Source: JBCDGZ01 sp038750655 (GTDB lineage Bacteria; Bacteroidota; Bacteroidia; Chitinophagales; Saprospiraceae). From it: a DNA stretch of 6,691 bases. The notes beneath the pieces are model-generated. The model saw nothing but the letters and a program-made list of their open reading frames with translations. It was not told the origin of the DNA and searched no databases. The stretch is taken from positions 1 through 6,691 of the forward strand of contig JBCDGZ010000237.1 in NCBI GenBank assembly GCA_038750655.1, written 5' to 3'. Below, in pieces: positions 6,553 to 6,691 of the stretch (its first letter is position 1; each line of letters begins with the position of its first letter). Made by a program: the position numbers and the translations under genes.

Positions 6553-6691
6553 TCATATCCGCGGACTCCGGGCTGACGCACGCGGCTGTGGTCGTGGCGA
6601 GCGACGGGAACCCCCACCTTGCCGGTAGGCCCGTCCTCGAACCCGCCGCCGTTGGTCGAGGGCTTGTGATTTTGAAGAAGGATGAACCACA
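6553..6691. other. GC-rich, inverted-repeat-rich segment running off the right edge
   Basis: GC rises to 79 of 110 bases (72%) at 6561-6670, against 33% just upstream. A long stem can form from CGAG (6598-6601), one bulged C, and GACGGG (6603-6608), pairing with CCCGTC (6630-6635) and CTCG (6636-6639). A competing hairpin pairs CCTCGA (6635-6640) with TCGAGG (6656-6661). An 8-base palindrome TCCGCGGA sits at 6558-6565. Both strands also stay open in one frame to the edge: plus from 6531, minus from 6691 down to a stop at 6490-6488. An ATG at 6682 follows AAGAAGG and could begin a gene outside the window. It may be a structured RNA or leader, a dispersed repeat, or the edge of a gene. I cannot tell which, and I do not match it to RNase P RNA, tmRNA, SRP RNA or tRNA. 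Confidence 0.45.

Noticed and set aside
6553..6691. RNase P RNA, tmRNA, SRP RNA or a tRNA in the GC-rich right edge
   Set aside because: Conserved cores of these RNAs were looked for on both strands; only trivial similarities such as TCCGGGC-like or GGGTTCGA-like strings appear, without the surrounding structure.
6682..6691. Start of a new gene at the ATG at 6682
   Set aside because: AAGAAGG just upstream is suggestive, but only three codons are visible, so it cannot be called.

Overview
The window reads as ordinary chromosomal DNA from a member of the Bacteroidota, perhaps a Lewinella- or Saprospira-like marine or activated-sludge bacterium. This rests on gene style: lipoproteins with short signal peptides, few convincing Shine-Dalgarno sites, AT-rich spacers and a 320-residue PurC. 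No rRNA or marker gene is present to confirm it. GC content is patchy, from about 30% to above 70% over 60-110 bases.

Layout. (1) 1-2219, plus strand: a tightly packed set of three genes. They encode a lipoprotein with an SH3-like domain (its first residues lie left of the window), a protein with one N-terminal membrane anchor, and a small secreted Met/Gln-rich protein with a strongly basic tail. The gaps are 22 and 4 bp, so an envelope-related operon is likely. (2) 2335-2772, plus strand: a small Nudix-fold protein whose catalytic box can be aligned but has lost most catalytic residues. (3) 5292-2769, minus strand: a two-gene unit in which a lipoprotein gene overlaps a full-length ABC exporter gene by 8 bp. 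The exporter and the Nudix-like gene converge and share one self-complementary CTAG as both stop codons. (4) 5397-6359, plus strand: purC, the purine biosynthesis enzyme SAICAR synthase, divergent from the lipoprotein/ABC unit. (5) 6360-6691: no complete gene. An AT-rich half (33% GC) with small hairpins changes abruptly to a GC-rich, inverted-repeat-rich segment (72% GC over 110 bases) that runs off the right edge.

The best-supported functions are PurC and the ABC exporter. Three starts need care. The first gene extends left of the GTG at 190. The ABC gene probably starts at the ATG at 4571, not the TTG at 4586. purC starts at the ATG at 5397, not the GTG at 5310.

I see no CRISPR array, transposase, tRNA, rRNA or recognisable defence system. 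The items most worth a second look are the degenerate Nudix box, the repeat in the Met/Gln-rich secreted protein, and the structured GC-rich segment at the right end.
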